In this document: positions 33,540 to 43,341 of the stretch, piece after piece
How the letters are laid out: each line of letters opens with the position of its first letter
How positions within the stretch are numbered: position 1 is the stretch's first letter
Source of the DNA: an uncultured Blautia sp.
GTDB lineage: Bacteria > Bacillota > Clostridia > Lachnospirales > Lachnospiraceae
Assembly: GCF_937880195.1 (NCBI RefSeq)
Contig: NZ_CALFLA010000042.1
Location: 62,001 to 126,000, forward strand
Reading direction: 5' to 3'
DNA length: 64,000 nt
Program-made: the position numbers and the translations under genes
The notes under the pieces: generated by a model
Seen by the model: only the letters and a program-made list of their open reading frames with translations
Told to the model about the DNA's origin: nothing
Database searches by the model: none

Positions 33540-34016
33540 ATGGCACTGAGAACAATCAGAACCCAGGGCGATCCCGTCCTTACAAAGGTCAGCAGACCAG
33601 TAACAGAAATGAATCAGAAGATCCGCACATTGATTTTTGATATGCTGGATACCATGTATGAAGAAATGGGAGTAGGACTTGCCGCACCTCAGGTGGGAAT
33701 CCTGAAAAGAGTTGTTACTATCGACGTAGGCGACGGCCCTATCGTACTGATCAATCCCGAGATACTGGAAACATCAGGAGAACAGACTGGAGATGAGGGA
33801 TGCTTAAGTGTTCCCGGAATGGCAGGCCAGGTAACAAGACCGAATTATGTGAAGGTAAAGGCTTTGGATGAAAACATGGAAGAAGTGATCTATGAAGGAA
33901 CAGAACTTCTGGCAAGAGCCTTCTGCCATGAGATCGACCATCTGGACGGAAAGATGTACACAGATCTTGTAGAGGGCGAGCTTCACAGAACTACTTATGA
34001 TGACGACGAGATCTAA
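33540..34016 (+). CDS. def: Peptide deformylase
   Basis: Removes the formyl group from new protein N-termini using a bound metal ion. All three signatures are present: GVGLAAPQVG, EGCLSVP and HEIDHLDG. The length of 158 residues is typical. I chose ATG 33540, seven bases after AAGGAG; the ATG at 33534 is too close to that site. fmt follows immediately, so deformylase and formyltransferase are coexpressed. Confidence 0.96.
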   Translation: MALRTIRTQGDPVLTKVSRPVTEMNQKIRTLIFDMLDTMYEEMGVGLAAPQVGILKRVVTIDVGDGPIVLINPEILETSGEQTGDEGCLSVPGMAGQVTRPNYVKVKALDENMEEVIYEGTELLARAFCHEIDHLDGKMYTDLVEGELHRTTYDDDEI

Positions 34017-34041
34017 GATCAAAAGAGCGAGGTATCAGAAT

Positions 34042-34989
34042 ATGAAAGTTGTATATATGGGAACGCCGGATTTTGCAGTGCCGCCTCTTCGAGCGCTTGT
34101 AAAAGCCGGATATGAGGTTGTGGGAGTTGTAACCCAGCCGGATAAGCCAAAGGGAAGAAGCAAGACCCTTCTTCCGCCTCCGGTAAAGGAGGAGGCTCTG
34201 AAATATAATATTCCGGTTTACCAGCCTTTAAAAGTCAGAGAACCAGAGTTTATGGAAACTCTTAAGAACCTTGCGCCGGATGTGATCGTAGTGGCTGCTT
34301 TTGGCCAGATCATTCCAAAGGCGATCCTGGATCTCCCGGAGTTTGGATGCTTGAATATCCATGCCTCCCTTCTTCCGAAATACAGAGGAGCGGCTCCTAT
34401 TCAGCAGGCGGTCATTAACGGAGATAAAGAAGCCGGAGTGACCATCATGAAAATGGGAACCGGGCTGGACACAGGAGATATGATTTCCAGGGCTTCAGTA
34501 CTTCTTGCTGAGGATGAAACAGGGGGAAGCCTTTTTGACAGGCTCTCAGAGCTTGGCGCAGAACTTCTTGTTAAGACACTGCCATCTGTTTTTGATGGCA
34601 CAGCAGTTTATGAGCCTCAGCCAGAGGAAAGTCCTACCCCTTATGCAGGAATGATCACCAAGCAGATGGGACTTCTTGATTTTCAAAAGGATGCAGAGAC
34701 GTTGGAGCGCCTGATACGCGGGCTGAATCCCTGGCCAAGCGCCTACACATATCTCAATGGAAAAACATTGAAAATATGGAAGGCGGCTGTGGAAAAGAGT
34801 GGATCAGAGCCGGAAAATCCGGGAACTATCATAAAGGCGGATAAGGATGGAATACATGTTGTCTGCGGACAGGATATCCTTATTCTTCAGGAGGTACAGC
34901 TGGAAGGAAAGAAGCGTATGGACGCCGCAGCTTTTTTACGCGGCTGTCACGTGGAATCGGGAACCATGCTTTTGGATCATAAGGAGTGA
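34042..34989 (+). CDS. fmt: Methionyl-tRNA formyltransferase
   Basis: Formylates initiator Met-tRNA with 10-formyl-THF. Its 315 residues start with MKVVYMGTPDFAVPPL. They contain QPDKPKGR, the folate-site pattern NIHASLLPKYRGAAPIQ and the C-terminal tRNA-binding domain (RGLNPWPSAYT). ATG 34042 gives the family's normal N-terminus and has a GAGG site. An upstream in-frame ATG inside def would add a non-homologous extension. Confidence 0.95.
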   Translation: MKVVYMGTPDFAVPPLRALVKAGYEVVGVVTQPDKPKGRSKTLLPPPVKEEALKYNIPVYQPLKVREPEFMETLKNLAPDVIVVAAFGQIIPKAILDLPEFGCLNIHASLLPKYRGAAPIQQAVINGDKEAGVTIMKMGTGLDTGDMISRASVLLAEDETGGSLFDRLSELGAELLVKTLPSVFDGTAVYEPQPEESPTPYAGMITKQMGLLDFQKDAETLERLIRGLNPWPSAYTYLNGKTLKIWKAAVEKSGSEPENPGTIIKADKDGIHVVCGQDILILQEVQLEGKKRMDAAAFLRGCHVESGTMLLDHKE

Positions 34990-34994
34990 CAGAA

Positions 34995-35699
34995 ATGTAC
35001 GGATATGGTTATGGATTTTATTATGACAGAACTTATATACTTCTTGTTATTGGAGCACTGATCTCCTTGATCGCCTCTGCAAAGCTGAAAAGTACCTTTG
35101 CAAAATATAAGAGTGTCCCCAGCGCCTGCGGTCTTACGGGAGCCCAGGCTGCCCTTCACATTCTGAGAGCGGCAGGGATTACAGACGTTCAGGTACGGTC
35201 TGTGTCAGGAAGCCTGACAGATCATTACGATCCCAGAAACAAGACTGTGAATCTTTCCAGAGACGTTTATAATAAAACTTCCCTGGCTGCCCTGGGAGTA
35301 GCAGCCCATGAGTGCGGTCATGCCATCCAGCATGCAGTCCAGTACAAACCTTTGGAGATCAGAGGGGCTATTGTGCCTCTGGTGAATCTGGGAAGCACCC
35401 TGTCCTGGCCACTATTTTTTCTTGGACTGGTTATGAGTATAGAACCTCTTATTACAGCTGGAATCCTTCTATTTTCCCTGGCAGTGCTTTTTCAGCTTGT
35501 GACCCTTCCGGTGGAGATCAACGCTTCTGCAAGGGCTTTGGAAATGCTGGAAAATACAGGAATCCTTGGACATGAAGAAAACCGTGGGGCAAGAAAGGTT
35601 CTGACAGCGGCTGCCCTGACTTATGTAGCAGCCCTTCTGTCTTCCATTCTTCAGCTTCTGAGACTGATTCTTCTTTCAGGAAGGAGAGACGATGATTAA
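34995..35699 (+). CDS. YugP-family membrane zinc metallopeptidase
   Basis: A membrane protein of 234 residues with N-terminal and C-terminal hydrophobic helices and the zinc-protease motif HECGHAIQHA (near residue 104). The family signature around ARSTYDPRNKTVNLS-like residues appears as DHYDPRNKTVNLSRDVY. ATG 34995 follows AAGGAG by eight bases; the GTG at 34986 overlaps that site. Its conserved place between fmt and rsmB supports a housekeeping role, but the substrate is unknown. Confidence 0.88.
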   Translation: MYGYGYGFYYDRTYILLVIGALISLIASAKLKSTFAKYKSVPSACGLTGAQAALHILRAAGITDVQVRSVSGSLTDHYDPRNKTVNLSRDVYNKTSLAALGVAAHECGHAIQHAVQYKPLEIRGAIVPLVNLGSTLSWPLFFLGLVMSIEPLITAGILLFSLAVLFQLVTLPVEINASARALEMLENTGILGHEENRGARKVLTAAALTYVAALLSSILQLLRLILLSGRRDDD

Positions 35700-37041
35700 T
35701 AGTATCAACACAAGAGAAATGATCCTGGAGATCCTTCTTGAGATTGAAGAGGGAGAACACAGTCATATTGCCATCCGCAATGCCCTTTCCAAATATCAGT
35801 TCCTTCCTAAACAGGAAAGGGCTTTTGTAACAAGGGTCTGCGAGGGGACACTGGAGTACAGGATTTATATTGATTATATTATAGATTCTTTTTCAAAAAT
35901 TACTGTAGATAAAATGAAACCGGTGATCCGGGAAATTCTCCGAAGCGCCGTATACCAGCTGAAATTTATGGACAGAGTGCCAGACAGCGCCGTGTGCAAC
36001 GAGGCAGTGAAGCTGGCGCAGAAAAAAGGTTTTTATAATCTGAAGCCTTTTGTAAACGGGGTTCTCCGGGCTGTGGCAAGACAAAAAGAGGAGATCCCCC
36101 TTCCCTCAAGGGAAAAAGAACTGGTTCGCCATTTTTCTGTCAGGTATTCCATGCCGGAGCCTCTGGTAAGCAGATGGCTGGACGCTTACGGGGAGGAGAT
36201 CACAGAAAAAATCCTGTCAGATTTTCTTATGGAGAAGCCGGTAACTGTCCGGTGCCGTACATATCTGAATTCTGTGGAAGAAACCTGCGAAAGCCTGCGC
36301 TCCCAGGGCGTAACGGTGGAGGACGCTCCTTACCTGCCCTATGCAAAAAGAATTTCCGGTTATAATCACATTCTGGCTCTGGACGCTTTTATCCAGGGAA
36401 AGATCATGGTGCAGGACGTCAGTTCCATGCTGGTGGCAGAAATCGCCAATCCTTCCAAAAGCGATTATGTAATTGATCTCTGCGCTGCTCCGGGAGGAAA
36501 AAGCCTTCATATGGGAGATAAGATGGAGGGATATGGAACTGTGGACGCCCGGGACGTCAGTCAGTATAAGGTGGATCTTATCGAAGAAAACATTCACAGA
36601 GCCAATTCTATCAATGTTCAGGCAAGAGTGAAGGATGCTACTGTTTTTGATGTGGATTCTGAGTGTCAGGCAGATATTGTTCTGGCCGATGTTCCATGCT
36701 CCGGCTATGGTGTGATCGGTAAAAAGCCAGAGATCAAATACCGCTCTACTGCTCAGAAGGAGGAAGAACTTGTGATCCTCCAGAGAAATATCCTTGATAA
36801 GGCGGCTGAGTATGTGAAGCCCAGAGGGGTGCTGATTTTCAGTACCTGTACCATTGCGAAGGAAGAGAATGAAGAGAATATGATGTGGTTTATGAATAAC
36901 CACCCTTTTAAACTGGAGAGCATTGACCCTTATATCCCGGATGAATTGAAATCCGAAACAACAGCTCTTGGATATCTTCAGCTTCTTCCAGGCGTTCATG
37001 GAACAGACGGATTCTTTATTGCAAGATTCAGAAGGAAGTAA
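35692..37041 (+). CDS. rsmB: 16S rRNA m5C967 methyltransferase
   Basis: A SAM-dependent methyltransferase that modifies C967 of 16S rRNA. Its 449 residues have an N-terminal NusB-like RNA-binding domain (MILEILLEIEEGEHSHIAIRN to about 140). The Rossmann methyltransferase follows: DLCAAPGGKSLHMG, VLADVPCSGYGVIGKKPEI with the first catalytic Cys, and IFSTCTIAKEENEEN with the second. It overlaps the preceding gene by eight bases, and rlmN follows after five bases. Confidence 0.95.
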   Translation: MINSINTREMILEILLEIEEGEHSHIAIRNALSKYQFLPKQERAFVTRVCEGTLEYRIYIDYIIDSFSKITVDKMKPVIREILRSAVYQLKFMDRVPDSAVCNEAVKLAQKKGFYNLKPFVNGVLRAVARQKEEIPLPSREKELVRHFSVRYSMPEPLVSRWLDAYGEEITEKILSDFLMEKPVTVRCRTYLNSVEETCESLRSQGVTVEDAPYLPYAKRISGYNHILALDAFIQGKIMVQDVSSMLVAEIANPSKSDYVIDLCAAPGGKSLHMGDKMEGYGTVDARDVSQYKVDLIEENIHRANSINVQARVKDATVFDVDSECQADIVLADVPCSGYGVIGKKPEIKYRSTAQKEEELVILQRNILDKAAEYVKPRGVLIFSTCTIAKEENEENMMWFMNNHPFKLESIDPYIPDELKSETTALGYLQLLPGVHGTDGFFIARFRRK

Positions 37042-37046
37042 AACAT

Positions 37047-38087
37047 ATGACAGATATTAAATCAATGAGTCTGGACGAACTGAAAGAACTGATGAAAGAA
37101 ATCGGAGAAAAGCCTTTTCGAGCAGGTCAGATCTACAGCTGGCTCCATGAACATTTTGCAGTTTCCTGGGAAGAAATGACAAATCTTCCCAAGGGACTTC
37201 GGGAAAAGCTGAAGGAGTATCCCATAACTGCCCTGGAGACAGAGGACGTTCAGATTTCCAAAATAGACGGTACTAGAAAGTATCTTTTCCGTTTAAGCGA
37301 CGGAAACATGATCGAAAGTGTACTGATGAAATATAAACACGGCAATTCTGTATGTATTTCATCCCAGGCAGGATGCAGGATGGGATGTAGATTCTGCGCT
37401 TCTACCATAGGGGGACTTGCCAGAAATCTTCTGCCCTCTGAGATGCTGGATCAGATTTACCGGATTCAGGCTTCCACAGGGGAGAGGGTTTCCAATGTAG
37501 TGATAATGGGATCAGGGGAACCCCTTGACAATTATGATAATCTTCTCCGTTTTATCCACATTCTCACGGAGGAGGGGGGAATCCATATCAGTCAGAGAAA
37601 CCTGACGGTTTCCACCTGCGGCCTTGTTCCAAAGATGTATGAGCTTGCAGAAGAAAAGTTTCAGATGACCCTGGCGGTATCCCTTCATGCTCCCAATGAC
37701 GAGAAGAGACGGGAGCTGATGCCCATTGCCAATAAATACAGCATGGATGAGCTTCTTGGGGCATGCAGAAATTACTTTGACAAAACAGGAAGAAGGATTA
37801 CTTTTGAATACAGTCTGGTAGCAGGAGTCAACGACAGCCTGGAGGATGCAAAGGAACTTGCAGGACGGCTTCGGGGGCTGAACTGCCATGTAAACCTGAT
37901 CCCTGTAAACCCGGTAAAAGAGCGTTCTTTTGTGCGTTCTACCCGCCAGGCTGTGGAGAATTTCAAAATAAATCTTGAAAAATGTGGAATTAATGGTACT
38001 ATTAGAAGAGAAATGGGCAGCGATATAGACGGTGCCTGTGGGCAACTAAGAAAAAGATATATGGAAAAAACAGAAAGCGAGAAGTGA
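37047..38087 (+). CDS. rlmN: 23S rRNA (adenine-C2) methyltransferase
   Basis: A radical-SAM enzyme that methylates A2503 of 23S rRNA and A37 of some tRNAs. In its 346 residues the cluster motif is CRMGCRFCAS (near residue 111). GEPLDNYDN follows, and the two mechanistic Cys are expected near SSQAGC and near the C-terminal KCGINGTIRREMGSDIDGAC-type segment. N-terminal FRAGQIYSWLHE is typical. It sits directly upstream of the PP2C-PrkC pair, as in other Firmicutes. Confidence 0.96.
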   Translation: MTDIKSMSLDELKELMKEIGEKPFRAGQIYSWLHEHFAVSWEEMTNLPKGLREKLKEYPITALETEDVQISKIDGTRKYLFRLSDGNMIESVLMKYKHGNSVCISSQAGCRMGCRFCASTIGGLARNLLPSEMLDQIYRIQASTGERVSNVVIMGSGEPLDNYDNLLRFIHILTEEGGIHISQRNLTVSTCGLVPKMYELAEEKFQMTLAVSLHAPNDEKRRELMPIANKYSMDELLGACRNYFDKTGRRITFEYSLVAGVNDSLEDAKELAGRLRGLNCHVNLIPVNPVKERSFVRSTRQAVENFKINLEKCGINGTIRREMGSDIDGACGQLRKRYMEKTESEK

Positions 38088-38088
38088 C

Positions 38089-38835
38089 ATGAGGATATAT
38101 TCAGCTACGGATGTGGGTCAGAAGCGCAAAATGAACCAAGATTATGTGTTCGTTTCCAAAGACCCGGTAGGCAATCTCCCCAATCTGTTTGTCGTTGCCG
38201 ATGGAATGGGCGGCCATAATGCGGGGGACTTTGCCTCTTCCCATGCGGTTCAGATCTTGGTGGAGGAGATCCGTAAGGATGCGGATTTCAATCCGATCAA
38301 GATGATCCGTCATGCCATTGAAGCTGCAAACACGGAAATATTAAGCCGTGCGCAGTCTGAAGAGGACCTTAGAGGAATGGGGACTACGATTGTTGTAGCA
38401 ACTATCGTAGGGCATTACGCATATGTGGCAAATGTAGGGGACAGCCGTCTTTACCTGATCCAGGGACAGATCCGTCAGATAACCAAGGATCATTCTCTGG
38501 TGCAGGAAATGGTACGGATGGGTGAGATCAAGCCAGAGGAGGCGCGAAAGCACCCGGACAAAAATATTATTACCAGAGCCCTGGGGGCAGAAAGAACCAT
38601 AGATATTGATTTTTTTGATCTGCAGATGGAACCGGGAAGCACGATTCTGATGTGCTCGGACGGCCTTAGCAACATGGTTGAGGACTCTAAGATTGAAGAG
38701 ATCATACTGGACGAGACAAAAGATCTGCCGCAAAAGGGCGAAGCGCTTCTTGGAGAAGCGAACCGGAACGGCGGCAAGGATAATATTGCAGTCATATTAG
38801 TAGAACCATTCACGAATGAGGTGGACAAATGTTAA
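38089..38835 (+). CDS. prpC: PP2C-type serine/threonine phosphatase (PrpC/Stp)
   Basis: A metal-dependent phosphatase that reverses PrkC signalling. Its 248 residues contain the PP2C Asp motifs: ATDVGQKRKMNQDY, VADGMGGHNAGDFAS, VANVGDSRLYL, CSDGLSNMV and GGKDNIAVILV. It is soluble, with no membrane segment. Its end overlaps prkC by seven bases, so phosphatase and kinase are made together. The pair is expected to tune cell-wall growth and germination. Confidence 0.95.
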   Translation: MRIYSATDVGQKRKMNQDYVFVSKDPVGNLPNLFVVADGMGGHNAGDFASSHAVQILVEEIRKDADFNPIKMIRHAIEAANTEILSRAQSEEDLRGMGTTIVVATIVGHYAYVANVGDSRLYLIQGQIRQITKDHSLVQEMVRMGEIKPEEARKHPDKNIITRALGAERTIDIDFFDLQMEPGSTILMCSDGLSNMVEDSKIEEIILDETKDLPQKGEALLGEANRNGGKDNIAVILVEPFTNEVDKC

Positions 38836-41033
38836 AAGCAGGAATGATCATAGCGGAACGCTATGAAGTTTTAGGGAAAATTGGCACAGGCGGCATGGCC
38901 GATGTGTATAAGGCAAAAGATCACAAATTGAACCGATTTGTTGCGGTGAAGGTACTGAAACCGGAATTTAGGGACGACAAGACGTTTATCCGCAAATTCC
39001 GCAGCGAGGCTCAGGCAGCGGCCGGACTGACTCATCCAAATATTGTCAATGTTTTTGACGTTGGAGACGACGAGGGTGTTTATTACATCGTTATGGAGCT
39101 GATCGAGGGAATTACCCTGAAGGAGTATATTGCCAAGAAGGGCAAACTGTCCATTAAGGAGGCAACCAGTATTGCCATTCAGGTGTCTATGGGACTGGAA
39201 GCAGCTCATAACCACGGCATTGTCCACAGGGATGTAAAGCCGCAGAACATTATTATTTCCACAGACGGAAAAGTAAAAGTGACAGATTTTGGAATTGCCA
39301 GAGCAGCGTCCTCTAATACCATCAGCTCCAATGTGATGGGATCCGTACACTACAGTTCACCGGAACAGGTACGAGGCGGCTACAGTGATGAAAAATCCGA
39401 TATTTATTCTCTGGGAATCACTCTTTATGAGATGGTGACAGGAAGGGTTCCTTTTGACGGGGACACCACAGTTGCTATTGCAATCAAGCATCTTCAGGAA
39501 GAAATGGTTCCGCCCAGCGCTTACACAGAGAATCTTCCCTACAGTCTGGAACAGATTATTTACAAATGTACACAGAAGAGCGTGGGACGCCGTTACGAAA
39601 AGATGTCAGACGTTATTGCGGATCTGAAGCATTCGCTTATTGATCCTCAGGGTGATTTTGTTCAGTTAAATGAGATGGACACAGACGCCAAGACAGTAGT
39701 GATCTCAGACGAAGAGCTTGGAGAGATCAAGCATACCCAGAAAACAAGAGGGATTCAGCGTGATCCAGAAGTAGCTCAGCTGGAAGAGGAAGAATACGAG
39801 ACAGATTACGACGACGGGGATGACGACCAGGAATATGAGCGCAGACGCGCGGCAGCCAGAAGAAAGCAGAAGAGCAAAAAGCGCAAAAACCAGAACAGGG
39901 CAGTTACCATCATCGCTCTTCTTGCAGGGGCAGTGGTTCTTGCAGGCGTTGTAGTATTTGTTGTAAAAAGCACAGGAGTTTTTGACAAAAAGAAAGAAGA
40001 GCCTCCGGTTCAGCAGGAGCAGAACCAGGACGACGGACTGGTTGTGGTTCCTGATCTGGTAGGTAAGACAGAAGACGAGGCAAAGGCTCTTGTTGAGGAA
40101 GTAAATCTTGGCAAACAGATGGTAGGCGAAGAAGCTTCTGACCAGGAAAAAGGAAAGATATCCTCTCAGGATATTCCGGCTGGAACAAAGGTCGAAGCAT
40201 ACACTACTCTGAAATATTATGTAAGTAAAGGACCGGAGAAGCTGACAATTCCTGTATATGACGAATATACTACAGCATATGCTTATCAGCAGACGCTGGA
40301 AGATATGGGATTCACTGTTAGTGTGGAGAAGGAATACAGCCCGGATGACGGAAGTGAATGGCCGGAAGTAGAACCTGGCTATATTATTTCTGTATCACCG
40401 GAGTCTGGTTCTGAGGCAGGTTCAGGAGAGCCAGTGACACTGACAGTCAGCCGTGGACTGGATCATGGGGACAGCGTAGAGGTTCCTGATGTATCTGGCT
40501 TTACTACAGACGAGGCAGTAACCCGTCTGGGTAAATGGCTGGACGTTCAGATTGTGGAAGAGCAGAATACAGAAGTGGAAGCAGACCATGTGATCTCACA
40601 GAGTATTGAAGCTGGTTCCTGGGTAGATCCTGACGAACCTATTACTATTACAGTAAGTACCGGAGATCAGGCTCCGGCGCCTGAGGAGAATACTCCTTCC
40701 CAAGCAGCTGATACTTCCAACACACAGAGCGCGGCTGATACAGCAGCACAGCAGCAGGCGGCTGCAAACGGTGAAATATGGAAGTGTACCCAGAGCCTGA
40801 ACACACCTCAGGGCTATGGCGGCGGCGCTCTTCGTCTGGAGCTTCTTCAGGATGTAAACGGAACCTCTGAGGCAACAAACGTAGTAGATGGAGAGAAACT
40901 GACCTTCCCTTATAAGCTTGACATTACCGGAGCTCCGGGAGTAAGCCAGGGAACTCTCAGCGTATATGAAAAGATCAACGGAGAGTACCAGCAGCTTGGT
41001 TCTTATCCGCTGACCTTTGAGAAGGCAGAGTAA
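38829..41033 (+). CDS. prkC: PASTA-domain serine/threonine protein kinase
   Basis: A membrane kinase that senses peptidoglycan fragments or lipid II, 734 residues. The kinase domain (1-270) has GTGGMADVY, AVKVLKPE, HRDVKPQN (near 135), DFGIAR and the SPEQVRGG activation segment. A charged juxtamembrane stretch with a run of basic residues leads to one membrane helix (about 357-380). Outside the cell are three PASTA repeats from about residue 404. A Gln/Ala/Thr linker follows, then an extra C-terminal beta domain of about 85 residues (IWKCTQSLNTPQGYGG onward). That final domain is less usual for the family. Confidence 0.94.
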   Translation: MLKAGMIIAERYEVLGKIGTGGMADVYKAKDHKLNRFVAVKVLKPEFRDDKTFIRKFRSEAQAAAGLTHPNIVNVFDVGDDEGVYYIVMELIEGITLKEYIAKKGKLSIKEATSIAIQVSMGLEAAHNHGIVHRDVKPQNIIISTDGKVKVTDFGIARAASSNTISSNVMGSVHYSSPEQVRGGYSDEKSDIYSLGITLYEMVTGRVPFDGDTTVAIAIKHLQEEMVPPSAYTENLPYSLEQIIYKCTQKSVGRRYEKMSDVIADLKHSLIDPQGDFVQLNEMDTDAKTVVISDEELGEIKHTQKTRGIQRDPEVAQLEEEEYETDYDDGDDDQEYERRRAAARRKQKSKKRKNQNRAVTIIALLAGAVVLAGVVVFVVKSTGVFDKKKEEPPVQQEQNQDDGLVVVPDLVGKTEDEAKALVEEVNLGKQMVGEEASDQEKGKISSQDIPAGTKVEAYTTLKYYVSKGPEKLTIPVYDEYTTAYAYQQTLEDMGFTVSVEKEYSPDDGSEWPEVEPGYIISVSPESGSEAGSGEPVTLTVSRGLDHGDSVEVPDVSGFTTDEAVTRLGKWLDVQIVEEQNTEVEADHVISQSIEAGSWVDPDEPITITVSTGDQAPAPEENTPSQAADTSNTQSAADTAAQQQAAANGEIWKCTQSLNTPQGYGGGALRLELLQDVNGTSEATNVVDGEKLTFPYKLDITGAPGVSQGTLSVYEKINGEYQQLGSYPLTFEKAE

Positions 41034-41036
41034 TCC

Positions 41037-41924
41037 ATGGATACCATGGAAGGCAAAATTATAAAAGGAATCGCCGGATTTTATTATGTACATGGTGAAG
41101 ACGGCGAAATATATGAGTGCAGGGCCAAGGGGATTTTTCGTAAGGACAACATGAAGCCTCTTGTGGGAGATAATGTGGAGATCACTGTGCTGGATCCGGA
41201 AAAAAAAGAAGGGAATCTGGTGAAGATCCTTCCCAGAAAAAACTCTCTGATCCGTCCGGCAGTGGCAAACGTAGATCAGGCTTTTGTGATCTTTGCCATG
41301 GACAATCCCAAACCGAATTTTATGCTGCTGGACCGTTTTCTGATCATGATGGAACAGGCAGGGGTTCCGGCAGTCATCTGCTTTAACAAAAAAGATCTGG
41401 CAGAAGAAAGCGAGGTCCGCGCTCTTTGTGATACGTACCAGAGCTGCGGGTATCAGGTAATCCTTTCCAGCGCCCTTATGGGCCAGGGAATAGAGGAGAT
41501 ACGGGAGATCCTGAAAGGGAAGACCACAGTAGTTGCCGGTCCTTCCGGCGTGGGAAAATCTTCTCTTACCAATCTTCTTCAGGAAGAGATCCAAATGGAA
41601 ACAGGGGAGATCAGCAGGAAGCTGAAACGGGGCAAACATACCACCCGCCACTCTCAGGTAATACCTGTAGGCGAGCATACGTATCTTATGGACACTCCGG
41701 GATTTTCTTCTCTGTATCTGACAGATATGGAAGAACATGAACTAAAGGATTACTTCCCGGAATTTCGCAAATATGAAGAGGAGTGCAGATTTCAGGGCTG
41801 CAGGCATATTCATGAACCGGGCTGCCGGGTCAAGGAAGCGCTTAAGTCAGGAGAGATCAGCGCGCTCAGGTACGAAGACTATTTAAGTTTATATGATGAA
41901 TTGAAAGAGAAAAGGAGATATTAA
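41037..41924 (+). CDS. rsgA: Small-subunit biogenesis GTPase RsgA
   Basis: A circularly permuted GTPase that checks late 30S maturation. Its 295 residues begin with an OB fold. G-domain motifs are in permuted order: G4 FNKKDL, G5 SSALMGQG, G1 GPSGVGKSSLTN, then G3 DTPGF. The zinc site CRFQGCRHIHEPGC is near residue 257. It begins three bases after prkC ends. Another ATG three codons in (41046) is an alternative start. The order prpC-prkC-rsgA-rpe-thiN is conserved in Firmicutes. Confidence 0.95.
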   Translation: MDTMEGKIIKGIAGFYYVHGEDGEIYECRAKGIFRKDNMKPLVGDNVEITVLDPEKKEGNLVKILPRKNSLIRPAVANVDQAFVIFAMDNPKPNFMLLDRFLIMMEQAGVPAVICFNKKDLAEESEVRALCDTYQSCGYQVILSSALMGQGIEEIREILKGKTTVVAGPSGVGKSSLTNLLQEEIQMETGEISRKLKRGKHTTRHSQVIPVGEHTYLMDTPGFSSLYLTDMEEHELKDYFPEFRKYEEECRFQGCRHIHEPGCRVKEALKSGEISALRYEDYLSLYDELKEKRRY

Positions 41925-41928
41925 ACAC

Positions 41929-42603
41929 ATGGACTATCATTTGTGTCCCTCGATTTTGTCAGCAGACTTTAACCGACTGGGCCAGCAGATACAGACATTG
42001 GAAGAGGAAGGCGTAAAATGGCTTCATATTGATGTAATGGACGGCGATTTTGTTCCAAGTATTTCTTTTGGAATGCCAGTGATCCGTTCTATCCGCAAGG
42101 AATCTAAGATGTTTTTTGACGTGCATCTGATGGTCAGCGCTCCAGAACGCTATATCCAGGATTTTGCAGACTGCGGCGCTGATTCTATTACTGTACATGC
42201 AGAAGCATGCGAGGATCTGGAACGGGCTATTGAACTGATTCATGACGCAGGAGTAAAGGCAGGGGTTTCTATTAAGCCGGCAACTCCAGTGAATGATATC
42301 AGCCACCTTCTCTCGGATGTGGATATGGTTCTTGTAATGACTGTACAGCCGGGTTTTGGCGGACAGAAGTATATTGAGGACTGCACAGAGAAAATACAGG
42401 AGCTTTGGGAACTGATCCAACAGGAAAATCTAGATGTGGATATTCAGGTGGACGGCGGAATCAATGATGAAACCATTGAAACCGTTATGAAGGCCGGAGC
42501 CAATCTTCTTGTGGCAGGTTCTTATGTGTTTAACGGAGATCTGGCTTCAAATGTGCGCAGGATCACAAAACGTATCCAGCATATTAAAGAAGATATGGAA
42601 TGA
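41929..42603 (+). CDS. rpe: Ribulose-phosphate 3-epimerase
   Basis: Interconverts ribulose 5-phosphate and xylulose 5-phosphate in the pentose phosphate pathway. A TIM barrel of 224 residues with LCPSILSADF, WLHIDVMDGDFVPSISFG, DVHLMV, VMTVQPGFGGQKY and VDGGINDETI, carrying the metal-binding His/Asp set. AAAGGAG precedes ATG 41929. It overlaps or abuts thiN. Confidence 0.96.
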   Translation: MDYHLCPSILSADFNRLGQQIQTLEEEGVKWLHIDVMDGDFVPSISFGMPVIRSIRKESKMFFDVHLMVSAPERYIQDFADCGADSITVHAEACEDLERAIELIHDAGVKAGVSIKPATPVNDISHLLSDVDMVLVMTVQPGFGGQKYIEDCTEKIQELWELIQQENLDVDIQVDGGINDETIETVMKAGANLLVAGSYVFNGDLASNVRRITKRIQHIKEDME

Positions 42604-42611
42604 GGCGTAAA

Positions 42612-43271
42612 ATGAAAAACGCAGTCATTGTAAGCGGGGGCAATATCGATCAGGATTTTGCCCTCGATTTTTTGAAAAAATATAAGACAGAAGAAACCTG
42701 GCTGATCGCAGCAGACAGAGGGTTGGAGTTTTTTGAAAAAAATGGTATACGGCCGGATACGGCAGTAGGAGATTTTGACAGCCTTTCTGTGGAAGGGCAA
42801 AACTACCTGAAAACACTGACAGATACAGAGGTGATAAGGCTCCGTCCTGAAAAGGACGATTCTGACACTCAGTCAGCCGCCTGTTTTGCCATGGACAGAG
42901 GGGCAAAGTGTATTGTGATCCTGGGAGCTACAGGAAACCGTATTGATCATCTTCTTGCCAATTTTGGACTGCTTGTTCTGGGAAAAGGGAGAGGCGCAGA
43001 AATCTCTCTTCTGGATCCATGGAATTATATGAAACTGATCTCAAGCGGAACCGTACTGAAGCGCTCAGAACAGTTCGGAAAATACGTTTCTTTTTTTTCT
43101 CTGGACGGAGACGTGCCGGGGCTGACTCTGAAAGGCTTCAAATATCCACTGGACAGACATTATCTAAAAGCCTCTGACAGCGGTCTTACAGTCAGCAATG
43201 AGATCGTGGCGGAAGAGGCAACGGTGGAATTTGACAGAGGAATCCTGTTGATGCTTATGACAAGGGACTGA
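42612..43271 (+). CDS. thiN: Thiamine diphosphokinase
   Basis: Converts thiamine to thiamine diphosphate with ATP. Its 219 residues show VSGGNIDQDF, AADRGLEFF, DTAVGDFDSLS, RPEKDDSDTQSA and ILGATGNRIDHLLANFGLL, all family signatures. I prefer ATG 42612, seven bases after GAGG. The ATG at 42600 overlaps the rpe stop and would add four residues. It is the last gene of the run starting at murE. Confidence 0.93.
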   Translation: MKNAVIVSGGNIDQDFALDFLKKYKTEETWLIAADRGLEFFEKNGIRPDTAVGDFDSLSVEGQNYLKTLTDTEVIRLRPEKDDSDTQSAACFAMDRGAKCIVILGATGNRIDHLLANFGLLVLGKGRGAEISLLDPWNYMKLISSGTVLKRSEQFGKYVSFFSLDGDVPGLTLKGFKYPLDRHYLKASDSGLTVSNEIVAEEATVEFDRGILLMLMTRD

Positions 43272-43341
43272 AAAACAAGTTGTAAATATGTGATATGTTG
43301 TAATTCTATAGGAAATACAAAGGATATAAAAAGGAACATAG

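Noticed and set aside
40596-41738. Long minus-strand open frame (380 codons) opposite prkC and rsgA
   Set aside because: Both plus-strand genes are fully supported by motifs; the antisense product is low-complexity with no recognisable domain.
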